A stretch of DNA of 64,000 nucleotides, from the NCBI RefSeq assembly GCF_002159945.1, contig NZ_NFJQ01000002.1, positions 62,001-126,000 on the forward strand. Direction: 5' to 3'. This stretch comes from Cloacibacillus sp. An23. Its GTDB lineage: Bacteria; Synergistota; Synergistia; Synergistales; Synergistaceae. Numbering within the stretch: the stretch's first letter is position 1; every line of letters starts with the position of its first letter. This document shows, piece after piece, positions 52,520 through 62,268 of this stretch. The notes beneath the pieces are model-generated. The model did not search any database and had not been told where the DNA came from. It saw only the letters and a list, made by a program, of their open reading frames with translations. The position numbers were made by a program, and so were the translations under genes.

Positions 52520-53326
52520 GTGACGCAGAACGAGACCGCGACGGCGGAAAAGTTTGTAAAGCTGGTAAACGTTATGAAGAAGCTCCGCGAGCCCGACGGC
52601 TGTCCGTGGGACAGGGAGCAGACCTATATGTCGCTGCGGCGCTATATAGTAGAGGAGGGCTACGAGCTTATCCAGGCGATAGAGGACGGCGACGTTCCCA
52701 ATATGTGCGAGGAGTGCGGAGACCTTCTGCTTCAGGTCGTATTTATCTCGTGCATGGCGGAGGAGCGCGGGGACTTCACCATCCGCGACGTTCTCGACGG
52801 CCTGACCGACAAGCTCATACGCCGCCATCCTCACGTATTCGGCGACGTCAGTGTGGACGGCTCGGAAGAAGTGCTCAAGAACTGGGAGCAGATAAAATCC
52901 GCCGAGCGCAAGGGCAAGTCGGAGGATTCGTCCTACATGGCTGGGATCCCGCGCGGAATGCCGGCACTGCTGCGCGCATACAGGATACAGGAGCGCGCCG
53001 CGAAGCCGGGCTTCGACTGGCCGAAGGGGGACTGCGCCCCGGTGATGGCTAAGGTCGAAGAGGAAATGGCTGAGCTTAGGGAAGCCGCCGCCTCGGCGGA
53101 CGAGGCTAAAATCGATGAAGAGCTCGGCGACCTTCTCTTCGCGTCGGTCAACCTTGCGCGCCACCTCGGAGCCGACCCCGAGATCACGCTCCACCGCGCC
53201 TGCGAGAAGTTCGCGGCGCGCTTCAGAAAAGTCGAAAAGTCAGTTGAAGAATCGGGCCGCGCGTGGAAGGACTTCACGCTCGACGAGCTCGAGGAATTCT
53301 GGCAGAAAGCGAAAAACAATAAATAA
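52520..53326 (+). CDS. mazG: Nucleoside triphosphate pyrophosphohydrolase
   Basis: A 268-residue MazG with two tandem domains. The first has LREPDGCPWDREQTYMSLRR and EEGYEL plus EECGDLLLQ, the ExxE and ExxD metal sites; the second has EEEMAELREA and EELGDLLFASVNLAR. MazG cleans the NTP pool, including dUTP and modified nucleotides, and lowers (p)ppGpp in E. coli. I chose the GTG at 52520 with GGGAGG seven bases upstream. ATG codons at 52487 and 52514 in the same frame are less well placed. Confidence 0.94.
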   Translation: MTQNETATAEKFVKLVNVMKKLREPDGCPWDREQTYMSLRRYIVEEGYELIQAIEDGDVPNMCEECGDLLLQVVFISCMAEERGDFTIRDVLDGLTDKLIRRHPHVFGDVSVDGSEEVLKNWEQIKSAERKGKSEDSSYMAGIPRGMPALLRAYRIQERAAKPGFDWPKGDCAPVMAKVEEEMAELREAAASADEAKIDEELGDLLFASVNLARHLGADPEITLHRACEKFAARFRKVEKSVEESGRAWKDFTLDELEEFWQKAKNNK

Positions 53327-53341
53327 TTAGGAGGAACGGCA

Positions 53342-53575
53342 ATGACCACAGAAGAAAAAATCAAAGACGTACTCACCAACAAGGTTTCCCCCGCGCTTCA
53401 GATGCACGGCGGAGACTGCTCATTCGTTAAATACGACGAGCCGACGGGGACTCTTTACGTCGCCATGCAGGGAGCCTGCGGCACCTGCCCCTTCGCGCTC
53501 GAGACGCTCCGCATGACCGTCGAGCAGGCCGTCATAGCAGAGGTGCCGGAAGTCAAGGCCGTGGAAAGGGCGTAG
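53342..53575 (+). CDS. NifU-like iron-sulfur scaffold protein
   Basis: A 77-residue NifU C-terminal domain protein with KVSPALQMHGGDCSFVKYD and the cluster-binding CGTCPFALETLR (CxxC). Such small Nfu proteins carry and pass on 4Fe-4S clusters. RBS GGAGG at normal spacing. It lies between mazG and phoH and no isc or suf gene is nearby. Confidence 0.93.
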   Translation: MTTEEKIKDVLTNKVSPALQMHGGDCSFVKYDEPTGTLYVAMQGACGTCPFALETLRMTVEQAVIAEVPEVKAVERA

Positions 53576-53589
53576 GCCGCACGAAAGTA

Positions 53590-54597
53590 ATGAAAGAGGC
53601 AGGCCAGGAACCGGAGACGCTCCTTTCCGCAACGGACGCCTCCGTCGTCCGGCTGCTCGCCGAGCATGAGGAGATACTGCGCCTCGTCGAACAGATCTTT
53701 CCCGTAAAGGTCTACGCGAGGGGCAGTTCCCTTTCGATAAAGGGCGACGACGAGCGGCTGGTTCAGAAAATCGAAAATCTGCTCGTGCAGTACGCTGAGC
53801 TTTCGCTCTCCGGCCACAAGTTCAACAGCGCGGAGATACGCTACGGGCTGCACAGCATAGAGCGCGGCGAGACGGTCAACCTGCGCTCGCTTTACAACGA
53901 CGTCGTCTGCATAAGCAACAGGGGCAAGGCGATAAGGCCCTATACCAACGGGCAGAAGGACTACATCCGCGCGATAAGGGAAAACGACATCACCTTCGGC
54001 ATAGGCCCCGCCGGCACCGGCAAGACCTACCTAGCCGCCGCGCAGGCCGTCGCCTGCCTTAAATCGGCGAAGGTGAGCCGCATCATACTCGTGCGCCCCG
54101 TAGTCGAGGCCGGAGAGCGCCTGGGCTACCTTCCGGGGGACATGAACGACAAGGTCGCGCCTTACCTGCGGCCGCTCTACGACGCTTTTTACGAGCTGCT
54201 CCCGGCGGAGAAGTTCGACCGTTATTTTGAGAAGGGAGTCATCGAGCTCGCTCCGCTCGCCTATATGCGCGGGCGCACGCTCAACGACAGCTTCATCATT
54301 CTCGACGAGGCGCAGAACACCACGCCGGAGCAGATGAAGATGTTTCTGACGCGCCTCGGCTTCGGCTCGAAGGCGGTCGTCACAGGCGACATAACTCAGG
54401 TGGACCTGCCCGGCACGAAAGAGTCGGGGCTCAAGGTCGTGCGCGACATTCTGAAAGACATCCCGGGAGTCGCCTTCGTCAACCTTAACGACGGGGACGT
54501 CGTGCGTCACGAAATAGTCCAGAGAATAGTGAGGGCGTACGAAGATTATGACAGACGGAGAAGAGAAGAAAAGCAGCCTGCTGCCGGACGCCCTTAG
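53590..54597 (+). CDS. phoH: PhoH-family ATPase
   Basis: A 335-residue protein with a C-terminal P-loop ATPase: GIGPAGTGKTYLAAAQAV (Walker A), ILVRPVVEAGERLGYLPGDM, and FIILDEAQNTTPEQMKMFLTR (Walker B). An N-terminal KH-like part covers residues about 15-100. PhoH is thought to act in RNA processing with YbeY, which is encoded two genes downstream. The start of pgpH overlaps its end by 50 bases, indicating tight coupling. Confidence 0.93.
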   Translation: MKEAGQEPETLLSATDASVVRLLAEHEEILRLVEQIFPVKVYARGSSLSIKGDDERLVQKIENLLVQYAELSLSGHKFNSAEIRYGLHSIERGETVNLRSLYNDVVCISNRGKAIRPYTNGQKDYIRAIRENDITFGIGPAGTGKTYLAAAQAVACLKSAKVSRIILVRPVVEAGERLGYLPGDMNDKVAPYLRPLYDAFYELLPAEKFDRYFEKGVIELAPLAYMRGRTLNDSFIILDEAQNTTPEQMKMFLTRLGFGSKAVVTGDITQVDLPGTKESGLKVVRDILKDIPGVAFVNLNDGDVVRHEIVQRIVRAYEDYDRRRREEKQPAAGRP

Positions 54598-56668
54598 GGA
54601 TATCCTCGGCAGGTTTTCGTACAAGCCCGAGAACAGGCAGTATATCATATTCCGGGCTATACTCCTTTGCGTAGCCGCGCTTCTCGTCGGCTTCAACTGG
54701 TATCTGTTCGAACGCAAGGAGAACTATCAGATAGGGCTCCCCGCCCAGAAGACGTACTTCGCGCTCACATCGTCGCGCTACGAGGACAAGGCCGCGACGC
54801 TCGAGCTGCGACAGCGCGCCACCTCGCGCATAATCGCCGTCATGGTGCAGGACGAGAAAATAGCCTCTGAGGTGACGCGCCGCCTCTCGCTCATGAAGGA
54901 AGGAAAGATGAGCGAGCTCTTCAACGCGCCGCTGCTCAACATCTACAACAAGCAGAGCGCCGCGTCGCAGAAGGCTATAAGCGAGGCGGTCTCATCCATT
55001 GGGCCGAAGCTGCTGAACGAGTCCATCGACCGCGACCAGCAGACGTCGCTGATTTGGAAATATCTCAAACAGACGTCGCTGACTCAGTCGGAGCGCAACG
55101 TGGCGTTTCAGATGCTTGACGTTATCATGAACCCGTCGCTGCAGCCCGACAACGAGATGCTGATGAAGCTCAAGGACGACGTCGCGGCGCAGATCCCGGC
55201 GGTAATAAAGGAGATACGTCCCGGCTCCGTGCTCGTGCAGAAAGGCGAAGTCGTCACGCCGTCGGCGGCGAGGCTGCTGGCCTCGCAGGGCTACCCCGAC
55301 GCGGCGTTCCCGTGGCGTCATCTGATATTCGTGCTCGGCGCGATAGTCGTGTGGAGCTTCTGGCCAGTCTGGATAGAGGGCGGCCTCAAAGAAAAGCTCT
55401 CGATGCGCGAATGGATATACGTCGCAGTGGTGCTCTCGGTCGTATGGACGCTTGAGGTCGCTTTCGCGCGCCTCGGCGGCTACTCTATGGCGGTGCTCGG
55501 CCTCACAGGCTGGCTCTGTCTGACCATGCCGGTATCCCTCTCGTTCCACGTGATATTCGGCGGCGGAGTCATCAGCGTTATCCTCGCGTACGGAACGAAC
55601 CCAGGCATCGTGTGCCTCGGCTGCATACTTTCGGCTTTCGCCGGCGGCGTGGGGCGCATAATGTTTCTCAACCCGCCCAACCACCGCATCACGATATGGC
55701 GCAACCTCTTCCTGCTCGGCATAGCGCTCGGCGTGGTCTCCGTATGCGTCTACTGGGGGCTCGACCTCTACGTGGACAGGAACCTCGCCTTCGGGACGGC
55801 TCTTTACAGCGCCGTATGGGCCACGATCGTAGTGGCTCTGCTTCCGCTTTGGGAGAACATCTTCGACGTAATCTCGCCGCTGCGGCTTCTCGAGCTCAGT
55901 CATCCCTCGCAGCCGCTTATCAAGCGGCTGCAGATGGAGGCTCCAGGCACATACAACCACGTGCTGATGGTCGGCACGCTTGCCGAGGCCGCTGCGGACA
56001 AGCTGCATATGAACGGCCTATACGTAAAGGCCGGAGCCTACTATCACGACATCGGCAAGCTTAAGAACCCGCAGTATTTCGTCGAGAACCAGCGTCCAGG
56101 CAAAAACATCCACGACAGCCTGCCGCCCGAGCTCTCCGCGAAGGTGCTCATATCGCACGTGAAGGACGGCCTCGACATAGCGGCGCAGACGAATCTGCCG
56201 AAAGCGCTGCGCCCGTTCATACGCGAGCACCACGGCACGACGATACAGAAATATTTCTACGAAAAGGCGAAGGCCTTGGGCGAGGATGTGAAGGAAGAGG
56301 ATTTCCGCTATCCCGGGCCGCGTCCGCAGACTCGCGAAACGGCTCTCGTCATGCTCGCCGACTCCGTAGAGGCCGCCGTCAAGGCGCGCAACAAACCGTT
56401 TGAGGACGACGCCGAGCTCGTCAAGTTCATCAAGCAGGTCATACAGAGCAAGATAGACGGCGGGCAGATGGACGACGCGGACTTCACGTTGCGGGAGATC
56501 GCCATCATCGAAGGCGCGTTCCTCGACGTGTTCCGTTCGACCTACCACTCTAGGGAGGTCAAGGACATAAACCAGATAATAAAAGAAGCGAGGCTGAAAC
56601 GCGGCGACGCCGCCCCGGCCGGGGAGAAGGAGGACAAAAAAGGTGAAAACGACGATACACTGCGGTGA
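54548..56668 (+). CDS. pgpH: 7TM-HD phosphohydrolase, c-di-AMP phosphodiesterase type
   Basis: A 706-residue membrane protein: one N-terminal helix (residues about 33-52), an extracytoplasmic 7TMR-HDED domain (about 55-255), about seven helices (255-455), and a cytoplasmic HD domain with APGTYNHVLMVGTLAEAAAD, AYYHDIGKLKNPQYF and IREHHGTT. In Listeria PgpH degrades c-di-AMP to pApA. CdaA at 37864 provides the synthesis side. The start overlaps phoH; ybeY overlaps its end by 26 bases. Confidence 0.93.
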   Translation: MTDGEEKKSSLLPDALRDILGRFSYKPENRQYIIFRAILLCVAALLVGFNWYLFERKENYQIGLPAQKTYFALTSSRYEDKAATLELRQRATSRIIAVMVQDEKIASEVTRRLSLMKEGKMSELFNAPLLNIYNKQSAASQKAISEAVSSIGPKLLNESIDRDQQTSLIWKYLKQTSLTQSERNVAFQMLDVIMNPSLQPDNEMLMKLKDDVAAQIPAVIKEIRPGSVLVQKGEVVTPSAARLLASQGYPDAAFPWRHLIFVLGAIVVWSFWPVWIEGGLKEKLSMREWIYVAVVLSVVWTLEVAFARLGGYSMAVLGLTGWLCLTMPVSLSFHVIFGGGVISVILAYGTNPGIVCLGCILSAFAGGVGRIMFLNPPNHRITIWRNLFLLGIALGVVSVCVYWGLDLYVDRNLAFGTALYSAVWATIVVALLPLWENIFDVISPLRLLELSHPSQPLIKRLQMEAPGTYNHVLMVGTLAEAAADKLHMNGLYVKAGAYYHDIGKLKNPQYFVENQRPGKNIHDSLPPELSAKVLISHVKDGLDIAAQTNLPKALRPFIREHHGTTIQKYFYEKAKALGEDVKEEDFRYPGPRPQTRETALVMLADSVEAAVKARNKPFEDDAELVKFIKQVIQSKIDGGQMDDADFTLREIAIIEGAFLDVFRSTYHSREVKDINQIIKEARLKRGDAAPAGEKEDKKGENDDTLR

Positions 56669-57134
56669 TCTGCAGGAGGCGGCCTGTAATTTCTGGAACG
56701 CCGGAACCGCCGAACGCATCGAGAAAGTCATATCTGATTACATCGAAGCGGAGAAGCCGCTGCCCGAGGCCGTAGCCGAGTGCGAGATATCCCTGACCTT
56801 CGCAGGGACGGACCGGATGGCGGAAATCAACAAAAAATACCGCGACGCAGAAGGGCCGACCGACGTGCTATCGTTCGCGATGTGGGAGAACGACGAGGGA
56901 AACTTCGAGCCTCCGTCGGACTGGGAGAACCTTCCGCTTGGAGACATCGTCGTATGCCCTGAAGTAGTGGCCAAAAACGCCGCGGAAAACGGCAAAAGCG
57001 TCGAAAGCGAGACCGCGCTCGTCATATTCCACGGATTCCTCCACCTTATAGGCTTCGACCACGCCGAAGAGGAAGAGAAGCTCCGTATGTGGGAGAAGCA
57101 GGAGCGAATGGTGAAGGACTTCTTCGAGGAATAG
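56643..57134 (+). CDS. ybeY: Endoribonuclease YbeY (rRNA maturation)
   Basis: A 163-residue metalloprotein with the zinc motif HGFLHLIGFDH (HGxLHLxGxDH). The middle block is INKKYRDAEGPTDVLSF. It acts in 16S rRNA 3' processing and ribosome quality control. The start is GTG at 56643, overlapping the pgpH end. It belongs to the phoH-pgpH-ybeY-cdd-era-recO unit. Confidence 0.96.
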   Translation: MKTTIHCGDLQEAACNFWNAGTAERIEKVISDYIEAEKPLPEAVAECEISLTFAGTDRMAEINKKYRDAEGPTDVLSFAMWENDEGNFEPPSDWENLPLGDIVVCPEVVAKNAAENGKSVESETALVIFHGFLHLIGFDHAEEEEKLRMWEKQERMVKDFFEE

Positions 57135-57138
57135 CGCC

Positions 57139-57552
57139 ATGAACGGCTCGAACCCGCTTTCGTCAGATACTGCCGAGGCCCTCATGGCGGCCGCCGAAGA
57201 GGCGCGCGGCCGCGCATACGCGCCATACTCCGGCTTTTCCGTCGGCGCGGCCATACTGTTCGGCGACGGCCGCGTCGTCACGGGCTGCAACGTAGAGAAC
57301 GCCAGCTACAGCCTCTCGATATGCGCGGAACGCAATGCGATGTCCACTGCCGTCGCGATGGGGCTGACCCGCCCCGTCGCAATCGCAGTGGCGGGGCCGG
57401 ATGGCGTATTCTGTCCGCCGTGCGGCGCGTGCCGTCAGTTCCTCGCCGAGTTCAGCGGCGGTATGCCGGTCATAATCAAGGGTGAAGGCGGCATTACGTC
57501 GATAGCGCTGAACGAGCTGCTCCCGTCTGGATTTTCTCTGAAAGGCGAGTGA
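57139..57552 (+). CDS. cdd: Cytidine deaminase
   Basis: A 137-residue tetrameric-type deaminase converting cytidine and deoxycytidine to uridines. YAPYSGFSVGAAILFGDG is followed by GCNVENASYSLSICAERNAM, with the zinc Cys and catalytic Glu, and PCGACRQFLAEF with the other two zinc Cys. It lies 4 bases after ybeY. The dgkA gene that often stands before cdd in Firmicutes is missing. Confidence 0.96.
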   Translation: MNGSNPLSSDTAEALMAAAEEARGRAYAPYSGFSVGAAILFGDGRVVTGCNVENASYSLSICAERNAMSTAVAMGLTRPVAIAVAGPDGVFCPPCGACRQFLAEFSGGMPVIIKGEGGITSIALNELLPSGFSLKGE

Positions 57553-57558
57553 AACACA

Positions 57559-58476
57559 ATGAGCTCCGAAAAAACTTATAAGAGCGGATTCGTGGCGCTG
57601 CTCGGACGTCCGAACGTCGGCAAGTCGTCGATTATAAACGCGCTGCTCGGAGAGAAGGTCGCGGCCGTCTCTCCGAAGCCGCAGACTACGCGCAACGCCG
57701 TCCGCTGCATATACACCACGGAAAACGAGCAGATAGTATTCGTCGATACTCCAGGCATCCACACGCCGAAGCACGCGCTGGGCGACTTTATGATGAAGGA
57801 GGCCGAGGAGGCGCTGATGCAGGTCGATGCGATATGCTACGTAGTCGAGGCGCAGGACAGGGCCGTGAGCGAGAAAGACCGCACGATACTCGCGGCGCTC
57901 GCCGGGACGAAGCTACCGATAGTCCTCGCAGTGAACAAGACCGACAAGCTCGCTAACGCGGAAGACTACAGAAAGAGCGCCGAGGTCTACGCAAAACACC
58001 TGGACATCACAAAAGCCGTTCCCGTGTCGGCGGCGAAGGGCCGCGGCCTTGATGAGCTGGCGTCGGCGATAAGCGCCGTGCTCCCAGAGCAGCCAGCGAT
58101 ATACCCGGAGGATATGCTCATGGACTCGACCGAGAGATTCCTCGCCTCCGAGGTCATACGCGAGAAGATTTTCCGCAACACGGACGAGGAGGTGCCGCAC
58201 GGCGTAGCCGTCGTAATCGACGAGTTCAAGAGCCCCGACGAATATCCCGACAGGAAGGTCTGCACGATACGCGCGACCATAGTTGTAGACCGTCCCGGGC
58301 AGAAGGGTATAATCATCGGCAAAAACGGCGCGAAGCTGAAACAGATCGGCAGCGAGGCGCGCGCGGAGCTTGAAGAAAAGTTCGGCTACAAGGTCTTTCT
58401 TCAGCTCTGGGTCAAGGTGCGTCCCGGGTGGCGCAAGTCGCCCGAGGAGCTCAGGCGGCTGGGGTACGGCGCTTGA
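57559..58476 (+). CDS. era: GTPase Era
   Basis: A 305-residue ribosome-assembly GTPase. G1 is GRPNVGKSS, G2 includes KPQTTRNAV, G3 is DTPGIHTPKH, G4 is NKTD and G5 is SAAKGRG. The C-terminal KH domain has IIGKNGAKLKQIGSEARAEL. Era binds the 16S rRNA 3' end, linking with YbeY upstream. Its stop overlaps the recO start (TTGA). Confidence 0.97.
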   Translation: MSSEKTYKSGFVALLGRPNVGKSSIINALLGEKVAAVSPKPQTTRNAVRCIYTTENEQIVFVDTPGIHTPKHALGDFMMKEAEEALMQVDAICYVVEAQDRAVSEKDRTILAALAGTKLPIVLAVNKTDKLANAEDYRKSAEVYAKHLDITKAVPVSAAKGRGLDELASAISAVLPEQPAIYPEDMLMDSTERFLASEVIREKIFRNTDEEVPHGVAVVIDEFKSPDEYPDRKVCTIRATIVVDRPGQKGIIIGKNGAKLKQIGSEARAELEEKFGYKVFLQLWVKVRPGWRKSPEELRRLGYGA

Positions 58477-59189
58477 TCTCCGACGATCTCAGCCAGGGCT
58501 ACTACAAAGAGAGCGGGACCGTACTCCTTAGGAAAGAGGATTCCAAGGGGGGGCGGTCCCTTCTGTTATTCCTGCGCGGCTTCGGCCCTAGGTGGGCCTC
58601 AGCGCCGTCGTCCGGCGGGAAGAACCGCTTCGGCGGCGCGGCGGAGCCGATGGTGTGGGGGTGCTTCTCGCTCTATCAGAGTCCGGCGCGTCTCTATCTC
58701 CAGTCGGCGGACATAAAAGAAGACTTCCTCGCGCTGCGTTCGTCTCCGGCTGCTCTGAGCTGCGCGGCGCGCCTTTACAGGCTTACGGCGAACGAAGCTC
58801 CGTCCGGCTGTTCCAACGACGGCCTGCTCCGCGCTTTGTGGAACGCGATGCTCGAGCTGCGCGGCGGGGCTAAGCCGGCGGCTGTCGAATTCCGCTACAT
58901 GTGGCGGCTGCTCGCCGTCATGGGCACGGCTCCGTCGCTTTCGATCTGCGCCGGCTGCGGCGGAGAGCTCGCCGTCGGAGCGCTCTTCACCGGCGAAGGG
59001 CTGCTATGCGAAAACTGCGCGCGCGGCGCGAAGGGGACGCCCGTTTCCGAACGCGAGCTCTCCGTACTGCGCGCGGCGGCGGGGCTGCCGCACGATAAAT
59101 TTGTGGAATGGGCCGCTAAGTGCGACGCTAAAGAAATTTATGCGGCGAATATAAAAAAATTGTCGTCTTATTTTAGAAATTTGCGCTAA
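58473..59189 (+). CDS. recO: DNA repair protein RecO
   Basis: A 238-residue RecO-like protein: N-terminal OB fold (ESGTVLLRKEDSKGGRSLLLF), helical middle and a C-terminal zinc module with CAGCGG and CENCAR. RecO loads RecA with RecR in gap repair. The sequence is divergent but position after era is typical. I chose the TTG at 58473, overlapping the era stop; an earlier in-frame start would run through the era end. Confidence 0.85.
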   Translation: MISDDLSQGYYKESGTVLLRKEDSKGGRSLLLFLRGFGPRWASAPSSGGKNRFGGAAEPMVWGCFSLYQSPARLYLQSADIKEDFLALRSSPAALSCAARLYRLTANEAPSGCSNDGLLRALWNAMLELRGGAKPAAVEFRYMWRLLAVMGTAPSLSICAGCGGELAVGALFTGEGLLCENCARGAKGTPVSERELSVLRAAAGLPHDKFVEWAAKCDAKEIYAANIKKLSSYFRNLR

Positions 59190-59233
59190 AATGTAGCGGT
59201 AATTATTGCGTATCATAAAGGAGGTAAGAGAAG

Positions 59234-60133
59234 GTGAACTTTCAGGATCTAATTATGCGCCTGGAACATTTTTGGGCTTCTCAGGGCTGCGTAATACAGC
59301 AGCCGTACGATTTGGAGGTCGGCGCCGGTACCATGAACCCTGCGACGACGCTGAGAGTCCTTGGACCCGAGCCGTGGCGCGTCGCCTACGTCGAGCCGTC
59401 GAGAAGACCGACCGACGGACGCTACGGCGAGAACCCGAACCGCCTTCAGCATTATTATCAGTATCAGGTCATCATCCAGCCTGCTCCCGACAACATTCAG
59501 GAGCTTTACATCGAGAGCCTGAAATGCCTCGGAATAGACCCCGCCGAGCACGACATACGCTTCGTCGAGGACGACTGGGAGAACCCGACCACGGGGGCCT
59601 GGGGCCTCGGCTGGGAGGTATGGCTCGACGGTATGGAGATAACGCAGTTTACGTACTTCCAGCAGATGGGCGCGGTCGACATGGACGTGGTTCCGGCGGA
59701 GCTGACATACGGGCTCGAGAGAATCACGATGTTCGTCCAGAAGGTCAACAACGTCTACGACCTGCAGTGGGTCGACGACATCACCTACGGCGACGTGCAT
59801 CACAAGGGCGAGGTAGAGCACTCGACCTATAACTTCGAGATCGCAGACACCGACATGCTCTTCGAGCTGTTCAATAAATACGAGGCCGAGTCCAGAAGGG
59901 TCCTCGAGGCCGGTCTTGTGCTTCCCGCATACGATTACGTGCTAAAGTGCTCGCATTCTTTCAACCTGCTCGACGCGCGCAACGCGATAAGCGTCACGGA
60001 ACGCACGAGCTACATAGGCCGCGTCCGCGCTCTGGCGAGCGCCTGCTGCCACGCCTACCTCAGGCAGCGCGAGGAAATGGGCTACCCGCTCATGCATAAA
60101 TTCGATAAATTTATAAAAGGAGGCGAGCGGTAA
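59234..60133 (+). CDS. glyQ: Glycyl-tRNA synthetase alpha chain
   Basis: A 299-residue catalytic subunit of the bacterial heterotetrameric GlyRS. It opens [20 protein letters not shown] and has the glycine-site region [41 protein letters not shown] and YQYQVIIQP. The start is GTG at 59234 behind AAAGGAGGT. glyS starts in its stop (TAATG). Confidence 0.97.
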   Translation: MNFQDLIMRLEHFWASQGCVIQQPYDLEVGAGTMNPATTLRVLGPEPWRVAYVEPSRRPTDGRYGENPNRLQHYYQYQVIIQPAPDNIQELYIESLKCLGIDPAEHDIRFVEDDWENPTTGAWGLGWEVWLDGMEITQFTYFQQMGAVDMDVVPAELTYGLERITMFVQKVNNVYDLQWVDDITYGDVHHKGEVEHSTYNFEIADTDMLFELFNKYEAESRRVLEAGLVLPAYDYVLKCSHSFNLLDARNAISVTERTSYIGRVRALASACCHAYLRQREEMGYPLMHKFDKFIKGGER

Positions 60134-62187
60134 TGACCGACCTTCTCTTTGAAATAGGGACGGAAGAAATCCCCGCGAGGTTTATGCCGAAGGCCCTCGC
60201 CGACCTGGCGCAGTACGCCGCCGAGGAGCTCGACGGCGCTCACATAGCGCACGGCGATATAAAGACCGAATGCACGCCGCGCCGCCTCGTGCTTAAAGTC
60301 GCGGACGTCGCCGAACGTCAGGACGACGCCGTAGAAGTCTCGAAAGGCCCGCTCAAAGCTCAGGCTTTCGGCGCCGACGGCAGCCCGACCAAGGCAGCTC
60401 AAGGCTTCGCACGCAGCCGCGGAGTGGAAGTCTCCGAGCTGAAGGTCGAGACTATAGGAAACGCCGAATACGTCGTCGCGGAGAAGCGTACCGCGGGACA
60501 GCCCTCCGCCGTGGTGCTGCCGCAGCTTCTCGAGAAGATAATGCACCGTCTCTCCTTCCCCAAGAGCATGTACTGGGCGGAGAAGACTGTCCGCTTCGCG
60601 CGCCCCGTCCGCTGGCTCGTCGCTCTCTACGGCGACAAGCCGCTCGACGTCGCTTTCGGAGGCGTAAAGAGCGGCACGACTTCCCGCGGCCACCGCTTCA
60701 TGGGCAAGGAAGCGGTCGAAATCAAAGACGCCGATTCCTACGACGCCGCAATGCGCGAAAACTTCGTAATAACAGACCCCGAGGAACGCAAGGCAATGAT
60801 CCTCGCCGGAGTCGCCGAGATAGAGAAAGAGCTTGGCGCGAAGGTTACGGTAGACCCCGCGCTGCTTGAGGAGAACGTACACCTCAACGAGTACCCGATA
60901 CCCTTCTACGGCAGCTTCGAAAAGGAATTCCTAGACATCCCAGCCGAAGTGCTCATTCTATCGATGGCGAAGAACCAGCGTTACTTCCCGGTTCACGGCG
61001 CGGACGGCAGGCTTATGCCGAACTTTATCGGCGTCAGCAACAACCGCGCGAAGGACATGGCCGTCGTACGCGAGGGCAACGAGCGCGTCCTGCGCGCGCG
61101 CCTCTACGACGCCGCCTTCTTCTGGAAGGAAGACCAGAAAAAGTCGCTCGACGCCCACGCTGAGGAGCTTAAGAACGTAACGTATCAGGAAAAACTCGGC
61201 ACGGTCTACGACAAAGTGCAGAGAATAAAGAAGCTGACGCTGTGGCTCGCCGAGGTCCTCAAGGCAGACGTGGACATGTCCAACCTCGCCCGCGCCTGCG
61301 ATCTCGCGAAGGCCGACCTCGTCACGAGCATGGTCTACGAGTTCTCGGATGTGCAGGGCATCATGGGCCGCGAGTACGCTCGCAAGGCAGGCGAGCCCGA
61401 AGAGGTAGCGCTCGCCATATATGAGCAGTATCTGCCGCGCTTCGCTGGGGACGAGCTCCCCTCGCATGTCGACGGAGCGCTGCTCGGCATCGGCGAAAGG
61501 CTAGACACGCTTTCCGCTATTTATAAGATAGGAATGGAGCCGACGTCTTCGCAGGATCCCTACGGGCTTCGCCGCGCGGCGAGGACTATAAACGAGCTCA
61601 TCTGGGGGCTGTCGCTCGACGTCGATCTCGACGCGGCTCTTGAAATGGCGGCCGGACTTCTTGAAATGCCGGCCGAACGCCTTGAAAAGCTCAAATCCTT
61701 CATCGCGCAGCGCCAGCAGGTCCAGCTACGCGAAAAGGGCTTCAATCACGAGGCCGTAGCGCTCGCGATCCAGGCAGCGCCGTCGCGTCCGCTTCAGATT
61801 TACCGTCTCGCGGAAGTCCTGACGAAGGCGGCCGGCGAACCGTGGTTCGACGAACTCGTGACCGCCGCCGTGCGCGTCAAGAACCTTCTCGCAAAGGCGG
61901 AAGGCGAGCCAGGCAAGGTGGACCCGTCGAAATTCGGATCCGACTCCGAGCGCAAGCTCTACGAGGAGCTTGAAAAGCTCACGGGCAAGGCGCGCGAGGC
62001 TGTGGAGAAGTGCGACTGGGAGACGCTGGCGGCCGTCATGGCCGAGCTCGCGCCGGTCATCGCGCAGTTCTTCAACGACGTCTTAGTCATGGACAAGGAT
62101 CCTGAGATCCGCGCCAACCGCATAGCGCTCCTTAACGAGTGCCAGAAATTCTTCATGCAGATAGGTGATTTCAGCATACTGAAATAG
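60133..62187 (+). CDS. glyS: Glycyl-tRNA synthetase beta chain
   Basis: A 684-residue tRNA-binding subunit. N-terminal FEIGTEEIPARFMPKALADL and TPRRLVLKVADVAERQ are family marks, and the HD-like central part has SMVYEFSDVQGIMGREYARK. The C-terminal anticodon-binding domain contains ALLNECQKFFMQIGDFSILK. It is cotranslated with glyQ and ends the unit before ppdK, which has its own 80-base leader. Confidence 0.97.
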   Translation: MTDLLFEIGTEEIPARFMPKALADLAQYAAEELDGAHIAHGDIKTECTPRRLVLKVADVAERQDDAVEVSKGPLKAQAFGADGSPTKAAQGFARSRGVEVSELKVETIGNAEYVVAEKRTAGQPSAVVLPQLLEKIMHRLSFPKSMYWAEKTVRFARPVRWLVALYGDKPLDVAFGGVKSGTTSRGHRFMGKEAVEIKDADSYDAAMRENFVITDPEERKAMILAGVAEIEKELGAKVTVDPALLEENVHLNEYPIPFYGSFEKEFLDIPAEVLILSMAKNQRYFPVHGADGRLMPNFIGVSNNRAKDMAVVREGNERVLRARLYDAAFFWKEDQKKSLDAHAEELKNVTYQEKLGTVYDKVQRIKKLTLWLAEVLKADVDMSNLARACDLAKADLVTSMVYEFSDVQGIMGREYARKAGEPEEVALAIYEQYLPRFAGDELPSHVDGALLGIGERLDTLSAIYKIGMEPTSSQDPYGLRRAARTINELIWGLSLDVDLDAALEMAAGLLEMPAERLEKLKSFIAQRQQVQLREKGFNHEAVALAIQAAPSRPLQIYRLAEVLTKAAGEPWFDELVTAAVRVKNLLAKAEGEPGKVDPSKFGSDSERKLYEELEKLTGKAREAVEKCDWETLAAVMAELAPVIAQFFNDVLVMDKDPEIRANRIALLNECQKFFMQIGDFSILK

Positions 62188-62268
62188 CCGTTTGTATGAT
62201 ATAAAATAGTTTTTGCGAAGTGGTTTAATCTGCCGCTTAAATCATAACGAAACATGGGAGGTAACGTA

